Source: Cellvibrionaceae bacterium (GTDB taxonomy: Bacteria; Pseudomonadota; Gammaproteobacteria; Pseudomonadales; Cellvibrionaceae). Taken from it: DNA of 64,000 bases. The DNA lies in assembly GCA_021151525.1 (NCBI GenBank), contig JAGKXD010000002.1, positions 48,230-112,229 on the forward strand. The letters are read 5' to 3'. This document shows, piece by piece, positions 17,757 to 26,079 of the stretch. Position 1 is the stretch's first letter. Every line of letters starts with the position of its first letter. Position numbers and translations under genes: made by a program. The notes below the pieces were generated by a model. It was not told the DNA's origin. It made no database searches and saw only the letters and a program-made list of their open reading frames with translations.

Positions 17757-18701
17757 TTATTGTTGTTGCAGTATTTTTTGTTTGTCCTCAATCGCCTGAT
17801 CCCAATAGGCAGGCGCTCCAAATTCACTGCGCAAATGCTCAATAAATAATTGAGCTTTTGCAGCGTGTGAACGCCCAGGCATACGCACAGCGTGAATTGC
17901 AGGTTCAATTTTTGTGGCGGGTGGGTTGTCGGGAAAAAGCACAACAAGTTCACCGGACACAATCATATCTTTTACCAACCAGCTCGCTAAATGAATAATC
18001 CCAATTCCCTCTACAGCGGCGCGTAAGAGCGAGTAGGTATCATTACTTTTTAATGTGCCTTTTACCGGTAAGGGTAGGCCTTTGTTCACACCAGCAAAAC
18101 TCCACAAACCATAAACCGATTGTGAATTGGTTGCGTTAAGACAATTGTGTTCCAATAAATCTTCTGGCGTTTTCGGGCGCCCAAATTTATGTAAATAGGC
18201 TGGGCTCGCACACACGAGACGTTTGCAGGGAGCGAGTTGTGTTGCGACTAAATTGCTGTCGGGGAGCACGCCAATTCGCACAGCAATATCAATTCGGCGC
18301 GCCGACAAGTCAATTATTTCATCGCCAATATGTAAATCAATTTCTATTTGTGGATAGCGCTGCATAAAGCGAGTAACTGCAGGTGCAACATAGAGTCGCC
18401 CGAACGATGAGGGCGCGGTTATGCTGAGCAAACCTTTGGGGTCAGAACTTAAGGCCGACATATCGTGCTTGGCTTCATCCAACTCAAGCAAAATATTTTT
18501 CGCACGGGGCAAAAATTGTTCGCCTGCATCGGTAAGCATCATACGGCGTGAGCTGCGGTTAAATAATTTAAAACCTAAATCGGCTTCTAGTGAATCCAGC
18601 TTGCGGGATATTGAAGATACAGCGGTATCTTCTTGCCTCGCCACTTGCGAGAGGTTTCCGGTTTCGGTGATGGCAAGGAAAATTCGTATGGCATCAAGCA
18701 T
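17757..18701 (-). CDS. LysR-family transcriptional regulator
   Basis: A 314-residue LysR regulator. Residues 1-60 are the winged helix-turn-helix (FLAITETGNLSQVARQEDTAVSSISRKLDSLE is spread over residues 7-39; LGFKLFNRSSRRMMLTDAGE follows), and the rest is the two-lobed effector domain (LLSITAPSSFGRLYVAPAV; RRIDIAVRIG). It belongs to the CrgA/DsdC-like group that uses an aromatic or unknown co-inducer. The start is the ATG at 18701, with AAGG upstream; the frame continues 28 codons further but without a family match. It is divergent from the exported metallo-beta-lactamase-fold gene, with 151 bases between, so that gene is its most likely target. Ligand unknown. Confidence 0.9.
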   Translation of the reverse strand: MLDAIRIFLAITETGNLSQVARQEDTAVSSISRKLDSLEADLGFKLFNRSSRRMMLTDAGEQFLPRAKNILLELDEAKHDMSALSSDPKGLLSITAPSSFGRLYVAPAVTRFMQRYPQIEIDLHIGDEIIDLSARRIDIAVRIGVLPDSNLVATQLAPCKRLVCASPAYLHKFGRPKTPEDLLEHNCLNATNSQSVYGLWSFAGVNKGLPLPVKGTLKSNDTYSLLRAAVEGIGIIHLASWLVKDMIVSGELVVLFPDNPPATKIEPAIHAVRMPGRSHAAKAQLFIEHLRSEFGAPAYWDQAIEDKQKILQQQ

Positions 18702-18852
18702 GGATAAGGCCTTTTCGTTGTTGCGTAATTTGCAAAGATGGTTTGCAGTTTTGTTTATTGTGTTGTTTCTTGCAACGAAATACAATTTTTCCCGTAAGTC
18801 TTACGCACTCATTTTTTTCATCACCAATGGCTACTTAGCCGAAGGAAACATT

Positions 18853-19818
18853 ATGTCTATCCGTAAATTTAAAAATGTGGCGCTTATTTTTTCATTAGCG
18901 TCGTCCATGATGCTAGGGAGCGCAACCGCCATGGCGGCCGCACCCATGGTTAAAACCCCCGCACCGGGCTATTTTCGTTTAATGGTGGGTGCCTTTGAAG
19001 TGACTGCGGTGAGCGATGGTACTGTTGATTTGCCAGTGGAGAAATTATTAGTGGAGCCAGAGGACAAGACTACCGCTGCTCTATCCAAATCGTTTCTCAA
19101 AGCTCCGCTTGAAACATCGGTGAATGCATTTTTGATTAATACAGGTACCAAGTTGGTATTGATCGACACCGGCGCTGGCAGTTTGTTTGGCCCGGCCTTG
19201 GGGAAATTTGTATCTAACTTGAAAGCAGCGGGTTACGAGCCTGCACAAATAGACGATATTTTTATCACCCATATGCACGGCGATCACGTTGGTGGTCTCG
19301 CAACGGATGGAAAATTAAATTTCCCTAATGCGACTATTCACGCCGATCAGCGCGAAGCGGCGTTTTGGTTGAGTAAAGCCAATTTGGAAAAAGCATCTGA
19401 GGATAAAAAGGGGATGTACCAAGGTGCAATGAGTTCAATGAACCCTTATGTTGCCGCTAAAAAGTTTGTGCCCTTTAAAGCCAATGCTGAAGTAGTTCCT
19501 GGTGTTAAGACTTATGCATCCTACGGTCATACTGAGGGACATACCGTTTATGTTGTTGAAAGTGAAGGCCAAAAATTATTATTAATTGGCGATTTAATTC
19601 ACGTTGCGGCCGTTCAATTTGATCACCCGGAAGTGACTATTGCGTTTGATACCAACCAGCAGGAAGCTGCTAAAGCACGCGATAAAGTTTTCACCGAGGC
19701 TGCGCAGCAAGGCGCCTTAGTTGGTGCATCGCATTTGCAATTTCCAGGTTTGGGGCACTTGAAGAAAACTGACAATGCCTATCAGTGGATTCCGGTTAAT
19801 TACACGCAAATGCATTAA
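18853..19818 (+). CDS. Exported metallo-beta-lactamase-fold hydrolase
   Basis: A 321-residue protein with a signal peptide ending near residue 29 (SATAMAAA) and a metallo-beta-lactamase fold. The zinc motif is H140-M-H142-G-D144-H145 (THMHGDHVGG); further ligands fit YGHTEGHT and LLIGDLIH. LIDTGAG precedes the motif as usual. The family covers lactonases, thiol hydrolases and beta-lactamases; nothing here points to beta-lactam hydrolysis, and members like this are often called quorum-quenching lactonases without proof. The start ATG at 18853 has AAGGA upstream. It is divergent from a LysR gene and ends beside a long inverted repeat. Substrate unknown. Confidence 0.9.
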   Translation: MSIRKFKNVALIFSLASSMMLGSATAMAAAPMVKTPAPGYFRLMVGAFEVTAVSDGTVDLPVEKLLVEPEDKTTAALSKSFLKAPLETSVNAFLINTGTKLVLIDTGAGSLFGPALGKFVSNLKAAGYEPAQIDDIFITHMHGDHVGGLATDGKLNFPNATIHADQREAAFWLSKANLEKASEDKKGMYQGAMSSMNPYVAAKKFVPFKANAEVVPGVKTYASYGHTEGHTVYVVESEGQKLLLIGDLIHVAAVQFDHPEVTIAFDTNQQEAAKARDKVFTEAAQQGALVGASHLQFPGLGHLKKTDNAYQWIPVNYTQMH

Positions 19819-19821
19819 TAG

Positions 19822-19902
19822 AATTGGGGTCAGAGTAAAATAAAGAATAGGATTGCCTCAGCGCTTAACCATTCTTATTTTAATTTTACTCTGACCCCAA
19901 TT
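19822..19902. repeat. MITE/REP-like inverted repeat (GGGGTCAGAGTAAA arms)
   Basis: A 20-bp arm at 19822-19841 (AATTGGGGTCAGAGTAAAAT) is perfectly inverted at 19883-19902, and the arms continue imperfectly inward. The 41-base centre has no coding frame. GGGGTCAGAGTAAA-type repeats are, as I recall, scattered in many proteobacterial genomes together with REP-associated (IS200-like) transposases. Lying between converging genes it can also act as a two-way terminator. Confidence 0.8.
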
Positions 19903-19923
19903 TCGAAAATTTAGAAAAAGTTT

Positions 19924-20271
19924 TTAAATAAATTTAACGGGATTTTCCCAAATTGCTAGTACCACACAGCCTTCCTCGCTGAAGATCTTGTGAGTGCTAT
20001 CGACTGGGTTGATGAGCAAACTACCTGCCGTGTAGTGCCCTCGGTCATCAGTCTGACTACCGCGTAGTACCAATAAAAACTCTGTACCTACATGTAAATG
20101 TTCTGGAATTTTTGCACCGGGTTGATAGCGCAATAACGCGCTGGAACAGCCTTGGCTGGTATCGCCATAGAGCGGTAAAATATCAACGCCTTCGCGAAAA
20201 TCTTGCCAGTGTAATTCAGGATTATCAAAATCCATTCCAACAAGGTTTTTCCATAACATTTTTTTTTCCAC
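19924..20271 (-). CDS. Single-domain cupin protein
   Basis: A 115-residue cupin. The first cupin motif is GAKIPEHLHVGTEFLLVLRG (H-x-H...E) and the second is GSLLINPVDSTHKI; metal ligands are the two histidines, the glutamate and the last histidine. It resembles the ChrR cupin-like group, but function ranges from enzymes to sensors. The start is GTG at 20271 with AGGAG 6 bases upstream, read one frame off an overlapping ATG. It lies 9 bases downstream of the BiuH-like gene and is surely co-transcribed with it, so it may act on or sense a product of that pathway. Confidence 0.85.
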   Translation of the reverse strand: MEKKMLWKNLVGMDFDNPELHWQDFREGVDILPLYGDTSQGCSSALLRYQPGAKIPEHLHVGTEFLLVLRGSQTDDRGHYTAGSLLINPVDSTHKIFSEEGCVVLAIWENPVKFI

Positions 20272-20280
20272 ATGATTCTC

Positions 20281-20964
20281 CTATTTGAGCACTGCTAACA
20301 AATCCGTGGAGTTTGCCACTGCGCCAAATACACCGCCCTGCATGTGAATCATCGCCAAAGCGGCGTTGTGATTGGCAGGATCTGTAGCGGCGCAACAATC
20401 GGCGAGCAGCACGCATTCAAATCCGCGATCATTGGCTTCGCGCATTGTTGTGTGCACGCAGACGTCTGTAGTGATACCCGTGAGAATTAAATTACGAATG
20501 CCTTTGGTGTGCAAAATCAGTTCTAAATCTGTGGCGCAAAAAGAACCTTTGCCTGGCTTATCGATAATCGGTTCGCCGTCGATAGGAGCAAGCTCAGGAA
20601 TAATTTCCCAACCGGGTTCGCCACGAATTAAAATTTTTCCACAGGGGCCGGTATCGCCAATACCTGCACCAATTTGTCGTGAGCGCCAGCTTTTATTTGC
20701 AGGCAAATCTGCGAGATCTGGGCGATGGCCTTCGCGTGTATGAATGATATGGAATTTATTTTCACGCAACGCGGCTAACAATTTTTTAATCGGCTCAATA
20801 GGCTTGCGTGTGAGACTGATATCGTAGCCCATGCTATCCACATAGCCGCCAGCGCCGCAAAAATCCGTCTGCATATCAATAATAATTAACGCGGTATTTT
20901 CAGGACGCAAATCACCATCAAACGGCCAGGCATAGGGCGTGCTGGAAAGGTAAGTCACGGTCAT
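20281..20964 (-). CDS. biuH: Isochorismatase-fold amidohydrolase, probable biuret hydrolase
   Basis: A 227-residue cysteine hydrolase. The triad is D30 ([11 protein letters not shown]), K136 ([10 protein letters not shown]) and C169 ([12 protein letters not shown]), with the family's cis-peptide GITTDVC. From memory it is very close to biuret hydrolase BiuH of Rhizobium: the blocks [32 protein letters not shown] and RIGAGIG-like QIGAGIGD all match, and the triad has the same spacing as D36-K142-C175 of that enzyme. BiuH converts biuret to allophanate and ammonia. The next step (allophanate hydrolase) is not in the window. It is co-directional with a permease and a second relative, but a terminator lies upstream at 20991-21024. 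Ureidoacrylate or another ureide are alternatives. Confidence 0.85.
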   Translation of the reverse strand: MTVTYLSSTPYAWPFDGDLRPENTALIIIDMQTDFCGAGGYVDSMGYDISLTRKPIEPIKKLLAALRENKFHIIHTREGHRPDLADLPANKSWRSRQIGAGIGDTGPCGKILIRGEPGWEIIPELAPIDGEPIIDKPGKGSFCATDLELILHTKGIRNLILTGITTDVCVHTTMREANDRGFECVLLADCCAATDPANHNAALAMIHMQGGVFGAVANSTDLLAVLK

Positions 20965-20990
20965 AGTCGCTCCACATCCAAAAATTTGTT

Positions 20991-21024
20991 AAAAAAGGGG
21001 CTGCCGAAACCGCAGCTGCCCCAG
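20991..21024 (-). terminator. Intrinsic terminator between permease and BiuH-like gene (minus strand)
   Basis: Read on the minus strand, GGGG...CTGC pairs with GCAG...CCCC around a short loop, followed directly by a run of six T. It lies inside a cluster of same-strand genes, so it either separates two transcripts or attenuates one. Confidence 0.7.
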
Positions 21025-21050
21025 AGAGGATTTCCTACTCGTGAATTGAT

Positions 21051-22616
21051 TTACGCATGGCTATGCTCAAGTGGTTCCGGTGCGCGGTTGTCTACCAAAC
21101 TAAACTTGGCGCAAGTGAATAGCACACAGGCAACCATGAGATAAGCGAAGGCGACTGTTGGCGTTTGGCCGATACCGATTGCCTCACCGTGCATAAATCC
21201 GAAGAAGGTGAGGGCAGCACTGGCAAGAGAGAAGGCACCGGCTTTAATGAAATCGCGGTCGATGATGAAGACAGTGATCGCCCCCAGCATCAAGCCACCT
21301 AAAATCGCGCCGCCACCCAGTACCGATAAGCCGTGATAGAGAACACCGGTTTGGGCGAGCTTGTCCAAACCGACAGCAGCGGCATTGGTTCCGGCCGCAC
21401 CCAGCACGTTATCGATTTGTAATTTCCCCCAAGCCGCAAGGTGCGGCATAAGCGCCACAATAATCGCCGGTGCGTGGATTTTGGGGCTCTCCTGAAAGGC
21501 TTGGGAGCCAATCAACATGCCGATGTAGAGCAGGATGGGCGATATGGCGACAATCGGGATAAACGATGAGAAGACCGCAATCACGCCTAGCCAACAGAGC
21601 ACCAACACCGCGACTCCTGTTGCAGCTGAATAACCTATGCGCCCGCCCATGGCTTTCCAGCCGGGGTGACCTATGTAAACCGCGTTGATAAAAGGGTTGC
21701 CCATGCAGCAGCCAATCAAGCTGATGCCTCCATCGGCGGTGAGCACGCGAGTGGTTGGGAAGCTGTCGCCCGCAACCGCGGCGCTCTCTACGTTATCCAT
21801 GGCTTCTACCAAATCGTAAATCCCGAAAGGAATCGCGGTGACCAGAATCACGCCGATAAACTCAAAGCCGGAAAACACATGACCGACGGCAGGGAAGGGG
21901 ACGGAAAAGCCAAAACTGGCGATGGATTGTGTGAGCTTTTCCAACGTCAGGCCGCCGTAATTAAGACCTAAACCAGTTGAGCCCCAAGCGATCAAGGTAC
22001 CCACGGCTATGGCGACAAGACCAGCAGGGATACCCTTGAAGTAGCGCACGCCACCAAACCAACTCAGCAAAATAATTGCAAAGCAGACCACACCAATCAC
22101 CGGTGTCATAAACATTTCGAGCGCAGGGCGCAGGGAAATAAAGGCGATGGAAACACCCGCAAGCGTTCCTAACAAAGCCGCGCGCGGTGTGATTTTGCGG
22201 ATGTAGGGCGCAATGTAGCCGCCAATCATCAACACAAAGCTTTGTACAAATACCCACGTCAGGCCGGCTTCCCAGCCTTTAATCGGGTTGCCCGTAACGG
22301 TTGCAATGGGCAGCATAATCACAAACACCACCACAAACATGTGGGGAACACTAATGCCTGAAGGCAGGGCGCACACGTCCGTTCGCCCTGTTTCTTTCGC
22401 TAGTTTGTAAGCGAGCCACGCGTAATACAGGGTGCTGATACACAGCATCAAACCCGTGGCGGGCAGAATGCGGCCGAAGACTATTTCATCGGGCATCTTC
22501 AGAACAAAGCGCAGCAGGCCAGTGAGTACAAGTAGGTTAACGAGAATATTGGTGCCGAAACCGAAAAATGCGTTCCAATCTCCAGGCACCCAGACGGTGG
22601 GTTTGGTCGTTTGCAT
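21051..22616 (-). CDS. NCS2-type permease (xanthine/uracil permease superfamily)
   Basis: A 521-residue inner-membrane protein with about 12-14 hydrophobic segments and the layout of the nucleobase-ascorbate (NCS2/AzgA-like) transporters: an N-terminal WNAFFGFGTNILVN region, ALPSGISVPHMF in the first half, and GIYDLVEAMDNVESAA near the middle, which holds the family's conserved acidic residue. Such permeases take up purines, pyrimidines and other small planar nitrogen compounds. It lies between two amidohydrolase genes, 62 bases after the second of them, so its cargo is likely their substrate. Start ATG at 22616 has AGGAG 8 bases upstream. The exact substrate cannot be read from the sequence. 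Confidence 0.87.
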   Translation of the reverse strand: MQTTKPTVWVPGDWNAFFGFGTNILVNLLVLTGLLRFVLKMPDEIVFGRILPATGLMLCISTLYYAWLAYKLAKETGRTDVCALPSGISVPHMFVVVFVIMLPIATVTGNPIKGWEAGLTWVFVQSFVLMIGGYIAPYIRKITPRAALLGTLAGVSIAFISLRPALEMFMTPVIGVVCFAIILLSWFGGVRYFKGIPAGLVAIAVGTLIAWGSTGLGLNYGGLTLEKLTQSIASFGFSVPFPAVGHVFSGFEFIGVILVTAIPFGIYDLVEAMDNVESAAVAGDSFPTTRVLTADGGISLIGCCMGNPFINAVYIGHPGWKAMGGRIGYSAATGVAVLVLCWLGVIAVFSSFIPIVAISPILLYIGMLIGSQAFQESPKIHAPAIIVALMPHLAAWGKLQIDNVLGAAGTNAAAVGLDKLAQTGVLYHGLSVLGGGAILGGLMLGAITVFIIDRDFIKAGAFSLASAALTFFGFMHGEAIGIGQTPTVAFAYLMVACVLFTCAKFSLVDNRAPEPLEHSHA

Positions 22617-22678
22617 AGCGGTAGCTCCTGATGTATGGCTAATGATGTAGTTATCTCATTGATCGATCTTGCAAAAAT

Positions 22679-23365
22679 CTATGCTGTTTCCAGTGCACTT
22701 TTGATGGAGGTGATAACAGCATCGGTTGTAGCGACCCAGCCAAAAATCCCTCCCTGAGCGGTGATAACGCGCAAACCCATTTCGTGGAATTCGGGGAAAT
22801 AAGACCCACATGCATCGCTCATGACCAGACAGCGGTAACCGCGATCATTGGCCTCGCGCACGGTGGTATGCACACACACCTCAGTGGTTACGCCGCAGAC
22901 CAAGAGGTTTTCTATACCTCTGGCCTGCAGCTCCTGTTGCAATTCCGTGCGATAAAAGGCTCCCTTTCCAGGCTTGTCGATCACCAATTCGCCTTCCTTG
23001 GGAGCCAACTCCGGGATAATTCCATGTCCCGGTTCACCTCGAATCAAAATGCGCCCCATGGGGCCGAGGCTGCCAATCCGCAATGAAGGTTTGCCGCGCT
23101 CAATCTTGGCGATGGGCGCGTCCGATAAATCGGGCAAGTGGCCTTCGCGGGTGTGGATAATCAGCATTCCCATATCGCGCGCGGCGCTCAGCAACCGCTG
23201 GCAGGGGGCGATGCAACTGCGCAGCAGGCTGACATCGTTGCCGAGGGTTGCACCAAAGCCGCCGGGTTCGAGGAAGTCGCGCTGCATATCGATAATCACC
23301 AACGCGGCTTTGCTCAGGTCTAGTGCTATGGCTTCAGGTTTGGCGGCTACTACTTGTGTACTCAT
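22679..23365 (-). CDS. Second isochorismatase-fold amidohydrolase (BiuH paralogue; candidate triuret hydrolase)
   Basis: A 228-residue cysteine hydrolase with the triad D26 ([11 protein letters not shown]), K131 ([10 protein letters not shown]) and C164 ([12 protein letters not shown]). It shares [31 protein letters not shown] and REANDRGY with the BiuH-like protein at 20281-20964 but differs in the segment that follows the first helix, in PSLRIGSLG and in the C-terminal [15 protein letters not shown]. Close relatives of BiuH include triuret hydrolase (TrtA), which makes biuret; having both enzymes in one cluster would give a triuret-to-allophanate path. This is inference: ureidoacrylate-type or carbamoyl substrates are also possible. 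It starts 40 bases after the porin stop, on the same transcript. Confidence 0.8.
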   Translation of the reverse strand: MSTQVVAAKPEAIALDLSKAALVIIDMQRDFLEPGGFGATLGNDVSLLRSCIAPCQRLLSAARDMGMLIIHTREGHLPDLSDAPIAKIERGKPSLRIGSLGPMGRILIRGEPGHGIIPELAPKEGELVIDKPGKGAFYRTELQQELQARGIENLLVCGVTTEVCVHTTVREANDRGYRCLVMSDACGSYFPEFHEMGLRVITAQGGIFGWVATTDAVITSIKSALETA

Positions 23366-23405
23366 GCCTTTCTCCAGCTGTTTAAAAGCGAAAGCGTTCG
23401 GCTAT

Positions 23406-24485
23406 TTAAAAGCGGAAACGCCCGCCCAAGCCTATGGTTTGGCCATTTTGTTCTGCGCCATCGAGGTCATCGCTGGTGTAGCCGGCGTAGACTTCAAGCT
23501 TTTTGCTGAGCGGGAGGTCGTACATGATTGTGTAGATTTTGCGGTCGTAATCGCTTGCGCCCGTATCGGTTTGGGTGAGGCCAAGGCCGAGGTAAATCGA
23601 GCCTTTACCCACAGCGAAGGTGGCACTGAGTACAAGCGTGTCGCGGTCTATATCGCCAGCGGCAAGATCGTCGCGCATCATTTGGTATTGGGCGTAAAGC
23701 GTTGTACTGCCCAAGGCATAGCTGACGCCGATAATGGCGTCGGTCTGGCTGTCATCTGCGCCTAAACCCGTTGCGCCTGCCTGCGTGCCGGAGATTTTTT
23801 GAACCGCAGCGGTTAAGCCGAAATCGCCAGATTTGAAGAAGGTATTGGCAGCGATTTTGTTGGTGCTGGTATCGCCCGCTTTGTTGCCAAACGCGTATTG
23901 GAAACTGGTGGTAAAGCCGCCCGCAGTAGGGGTTGTGTAGACCAGTGAATCACTCCAGCCGCTATCGCCATAAATGCCGCCACCGCCATAACCCATAAGC
24001 ACCATGGGTGAGAAGGTGAAGGAGTCACCAAAGGGATTGAAGATGATGGAAGACAGGAAATAGAGACTGGCGTTGCGACCAACCGTAAATTGGCCGAAGT
24101 CGCCTTTGAGGCCAAAATTGGCGGCACGGGCAAACATAATATCGCCTTCAAAACGGCCGATCTTGCCTGCTTCTGGCTGTAAAAAGGCTTCAAGTGAGCC
24201 GATCGCGGTTAAACCGTTATCTAGCTCATGGCTGCCGTGAACTCCCACATAGGATGTGGTTAAACCGTTTGATTGCAATCCTGTGGTGCGTTCAAGGCTA
24301 TCGCTACCAGCGGGTTGGCTGGAGCTTAAATAGGTATCCAATTCACCCACAAAGCTGACGCCGGATTCGGCCTTGGCAGTAGAGGTCATTAGTAATAGGG
24401 AGGCTAGGGGGATGACGACTAGCAAGCTTTTGAAGGTGTAGCTTATAAGTGTGCGACTTTTCAATCGGAGACTATCGGTCTTCAT
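23406..24485 (-). CDS. General porin, outer membrane
   Basis: A 359-residue outer-membrane porin. Signal peptide to about residue 39 (LLLMTSTAKA), then alternating strands typical of 16-stranded trimeric porins, with GVSFVGELDTYL at the first strand, FGQFTVGRN at the familiar strand/turn, and a C-terminal phenylalanine (LGGRFRF) used for BAM-dependent assembly. It is the first gene of the minus-strand cluster leading to the amidohydrolases and permease, so it probably brings their substrate across the outer membrane. It is divergent from the GntR gene, with a 14-bp palindrome between them. Confidence 0.9.
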   Translation of the reverse strand: MKTDSLRLKSRTLISYTFKSLLVVIPLASLLLMTSTAKAESGVSFVGELDTYLSSSQPAGSDSLERTTGLQSNGLTTSYVGVHGSHELDNGLTAIGSLEAFLQPEAGKIGRFEGDIMFARAANFGLKGDFGQFTVGRNASLYFLSSIIFNPFGDSFTFSPMVLMGYGGGGIYGDSGWSDSLVYTTPTAGGFTTSFQYAFGNKAGDTSTNKIAANTFFKSGDFGLTAAVQKISGTQAGATGLGADDSQTDAIIGVSYALGSTTLYAQYQMMRDDLAAGDIDRDTLVLSATFAVGKGSIYLGLGLTQTDTGASDYDRKIYTIMYDLPLSKKLEVYAGYTSDDLDGAEQNGQTIGLGGRFRF

Positions 24486-24597
24486 GAGTATTCCCTCGCT
24501 TAATCATTTGTGTTTATGGCTAGCAATTAGCCGCGATTGGTCTTTGGTTGGGGCGCTCCGGTTTTGCGTGTACTGGATGTGTATGTTTAATATTCAA

Positions 24598-24611
24598 CGT
24601 TGTATACAACG
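24598..24611. promoter_or_regulatory. Predicted GntR operator (14-bp palindrome CGTTGTATACAACG)
   Basis: A perfect palindrome in the gap between the porin and the GntR gene. Its core TTGTATACAA resembles sites of FadR-subfamily GntR regulators (t.GTa.tAC.a pattern). Its position 113 bases upstream of the porin start suits control of the cluster by the adjacent regulator. Inference; no second copy was seen. Confidence 0.6.
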
Positions 24612-24964
24612 ATGTGTTTTGCATAGGTCGTGCCAGTTCATAAAGTAATCAATTTTTGTGGGTTTAAGCTACTGAATTATTTAGGTTTTCAGGCTTGGAT
24701 ACGTCTGGTGTTTAGCTTGATCAATTCCGTGTAAGCCTTGGAAAATGGCACCAATCCACAACTTTGCACTTATTGCTTGCACTGCTAATGGGCGATTTTT
24801 GAACTCAAACCGGTGTAATGGAGGGGTTGGTTTACAAGCCGCAAGTGCTCGCCTACCATGTTAGAGATGGACATGATTTTTATAGAAAGGGATGCGGTTT
24901 TCGCATTGTGTTTGCAATGTCTAGTGGGTGTTCAGGTTACGCCCTAACGAACGGAGATCTACTT

Positions 24965-25645
24965 TTGGCTATACCAAAATCTGCGGCACAGCTGGTTTAC
25001 GACCAACTTAAGCAAAAAATTATCGACTTTGAGATTTACCCCGGTACTCGTATTACCGAGTCTGAAATTGCCGATGATTTTCAGGTAAGCCGCACGCCGG
25101 TACGCGCTGCCTTGCAGCGTTTGGAAGCTGAAGGCCAGATTACCATCATGCCCAAACAGGGCTGCTTTGTGCGCTCGGTGGATATCGAATCCATTAGCCA
25201 GTACTACGATGTGCGCATTGCCTTGGAAGCGACCGCGGTCGAATTAGCCTGTGATCATATGAGCGACGAAGACATCGACGGCCTGCAGGAAGTGTGGAAC
25301 CCCGAGCGGTTGGAGATGGAATTGGACATGGAGGAAATAAAAGCGCGCGAGGAGGCTTTCCATATAGGAATAGCGCTGGGAAGTAGTAACCCGATACTCG
25401 CTAACTACTTACGCGATATCAACAACAACATCCGCATACTGCGCCGCCTTGGCTTTCCAGATCGCCAAGCGGTAATTGAAACTTGCGATGAGCATTACGC
25501 CATTTGCCAACTAATTCGCGAGCACAACAAAACCCAAGCGCGCCGCGCTATGGTCAAGCATATCCGCAAAAGTCAGGATTTAGCGCGCAGCGTTACCCTC
25601 AGCCAACTGCAACAGGCTATCAAGCGTCATCAGGTCATACGTTGA
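24965..25645 (+). CDS. GntR-family regulator, FadR/FCD subfamily
   Basis: A regulator with a winged helix-turn-helix (about residues 8-75 from the chosen start: LVYDQLKQKIIDFEIYPG, ESEIADDFQVSRTPVRAALQRL is residues about 32-53) and a C-terminal all-helical FCD ligand domain (YDVRIALEATAVELA; DEHYAICQLIREHNKTQARRAM with metal-binding histidines). The frame opens upstream at 24818, giving 275 residues, but the first 49 do not look like any GntR protein. A TTG at 24965 with GGAG 8 bases upstream gives a normal 226-residue protein and is preferred; other starts remain possible. It is divergent from the porin-amidohydrolase cluster and likely represses it until substrate or a product binds. Confidence 0.85.
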   Translation: MAIPKSAAQLVYDQLKQKIIDFEIYPGTRITESEIADDFQVSRTPVRAALQRLEAEGQITIMPKQGCFVRSVDIESISQYYDVRIALEATAVELACDHMSDEDIDGLQEVWNPERLEMELDMEEIKAREEAFHIGIALGSSNPILANYLRDINNNIRILRRLGFPDRQAVIETCDEHYAICQLIREHNKTQARRAMVKHIRKSQDLARSVTLSQLQQAIKRHQVIR

Positions 25646-26079
25646 CGCTGTATTCACTCTTTTGAATCTGTTTTTTTGTTTTTATACGCAAAAAATTTTT
25701 TATGTTTCAAAAAGAAACGGATGAAATCATTTGCGTAACCCTGGCTGTTCCTTAAGCACTCAGCTGTTTATATTTATCTTATTTTTCTGGTCTTTTGGTC
25801 AAAACTACTTTTAGTATGTGTTTAGCGACCAAGTTAAAGCCGGAATATCCCCTTATGTTTCGGCTTCTTGGTGCGCTTAAGTGCCAGGCAGAATCTCGCC
25901 CGAGCAAACAAAAATAATAAAAGTAAAAGATAAAGAGATCGGGTAGCGGCGGCATTTATCGCTTGCACTCATTTTCGGTCCGATCCAAACGTGCAACCTA
26001 AGAAAAATAGCCCGGCGTTTTTCAAAACGCTGTGCCGGGCGTGAAAATTTCAATAATTAACTTACCGTTAGGAGGGGCT
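25646..26079. other. Intergenic region upstream of the GH5 gene
   Basis: A 434-base AT-rich gap between the GntR and GH5 genes with no coding frame of note. It holds the GH5 promoter and, at its end, the hairpin at 26010-26040. A frame opening at 26032 joins the GH5 gene but precedes its signal peptide and is not coding. Confidence 0.6.
26010..26040 (+). promoter_or_regulatory. Strong 5'-leader hairpin before the GH5 gene
   Basis: GCCCGGC (26010-26016) pairs with GCCGGGC (26034-26040); GCGTTTT and AAAACGC inside can extend or compete with it. It lies 30 bases before the ribosome site GGAGG of the GH5 gene and lacks a T-tract. Likely a leader structure that affects mRNA life or translation. 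Confidence 0.5.

Noticed and set aside
22974..23765. Long open frame opposite to the amidohydrolase and porin genes
   Set aside because: It overlaps two well-supported genes on the other strand, has no ribosome site and no family-like sequence. It is a shadow of their codon bias.
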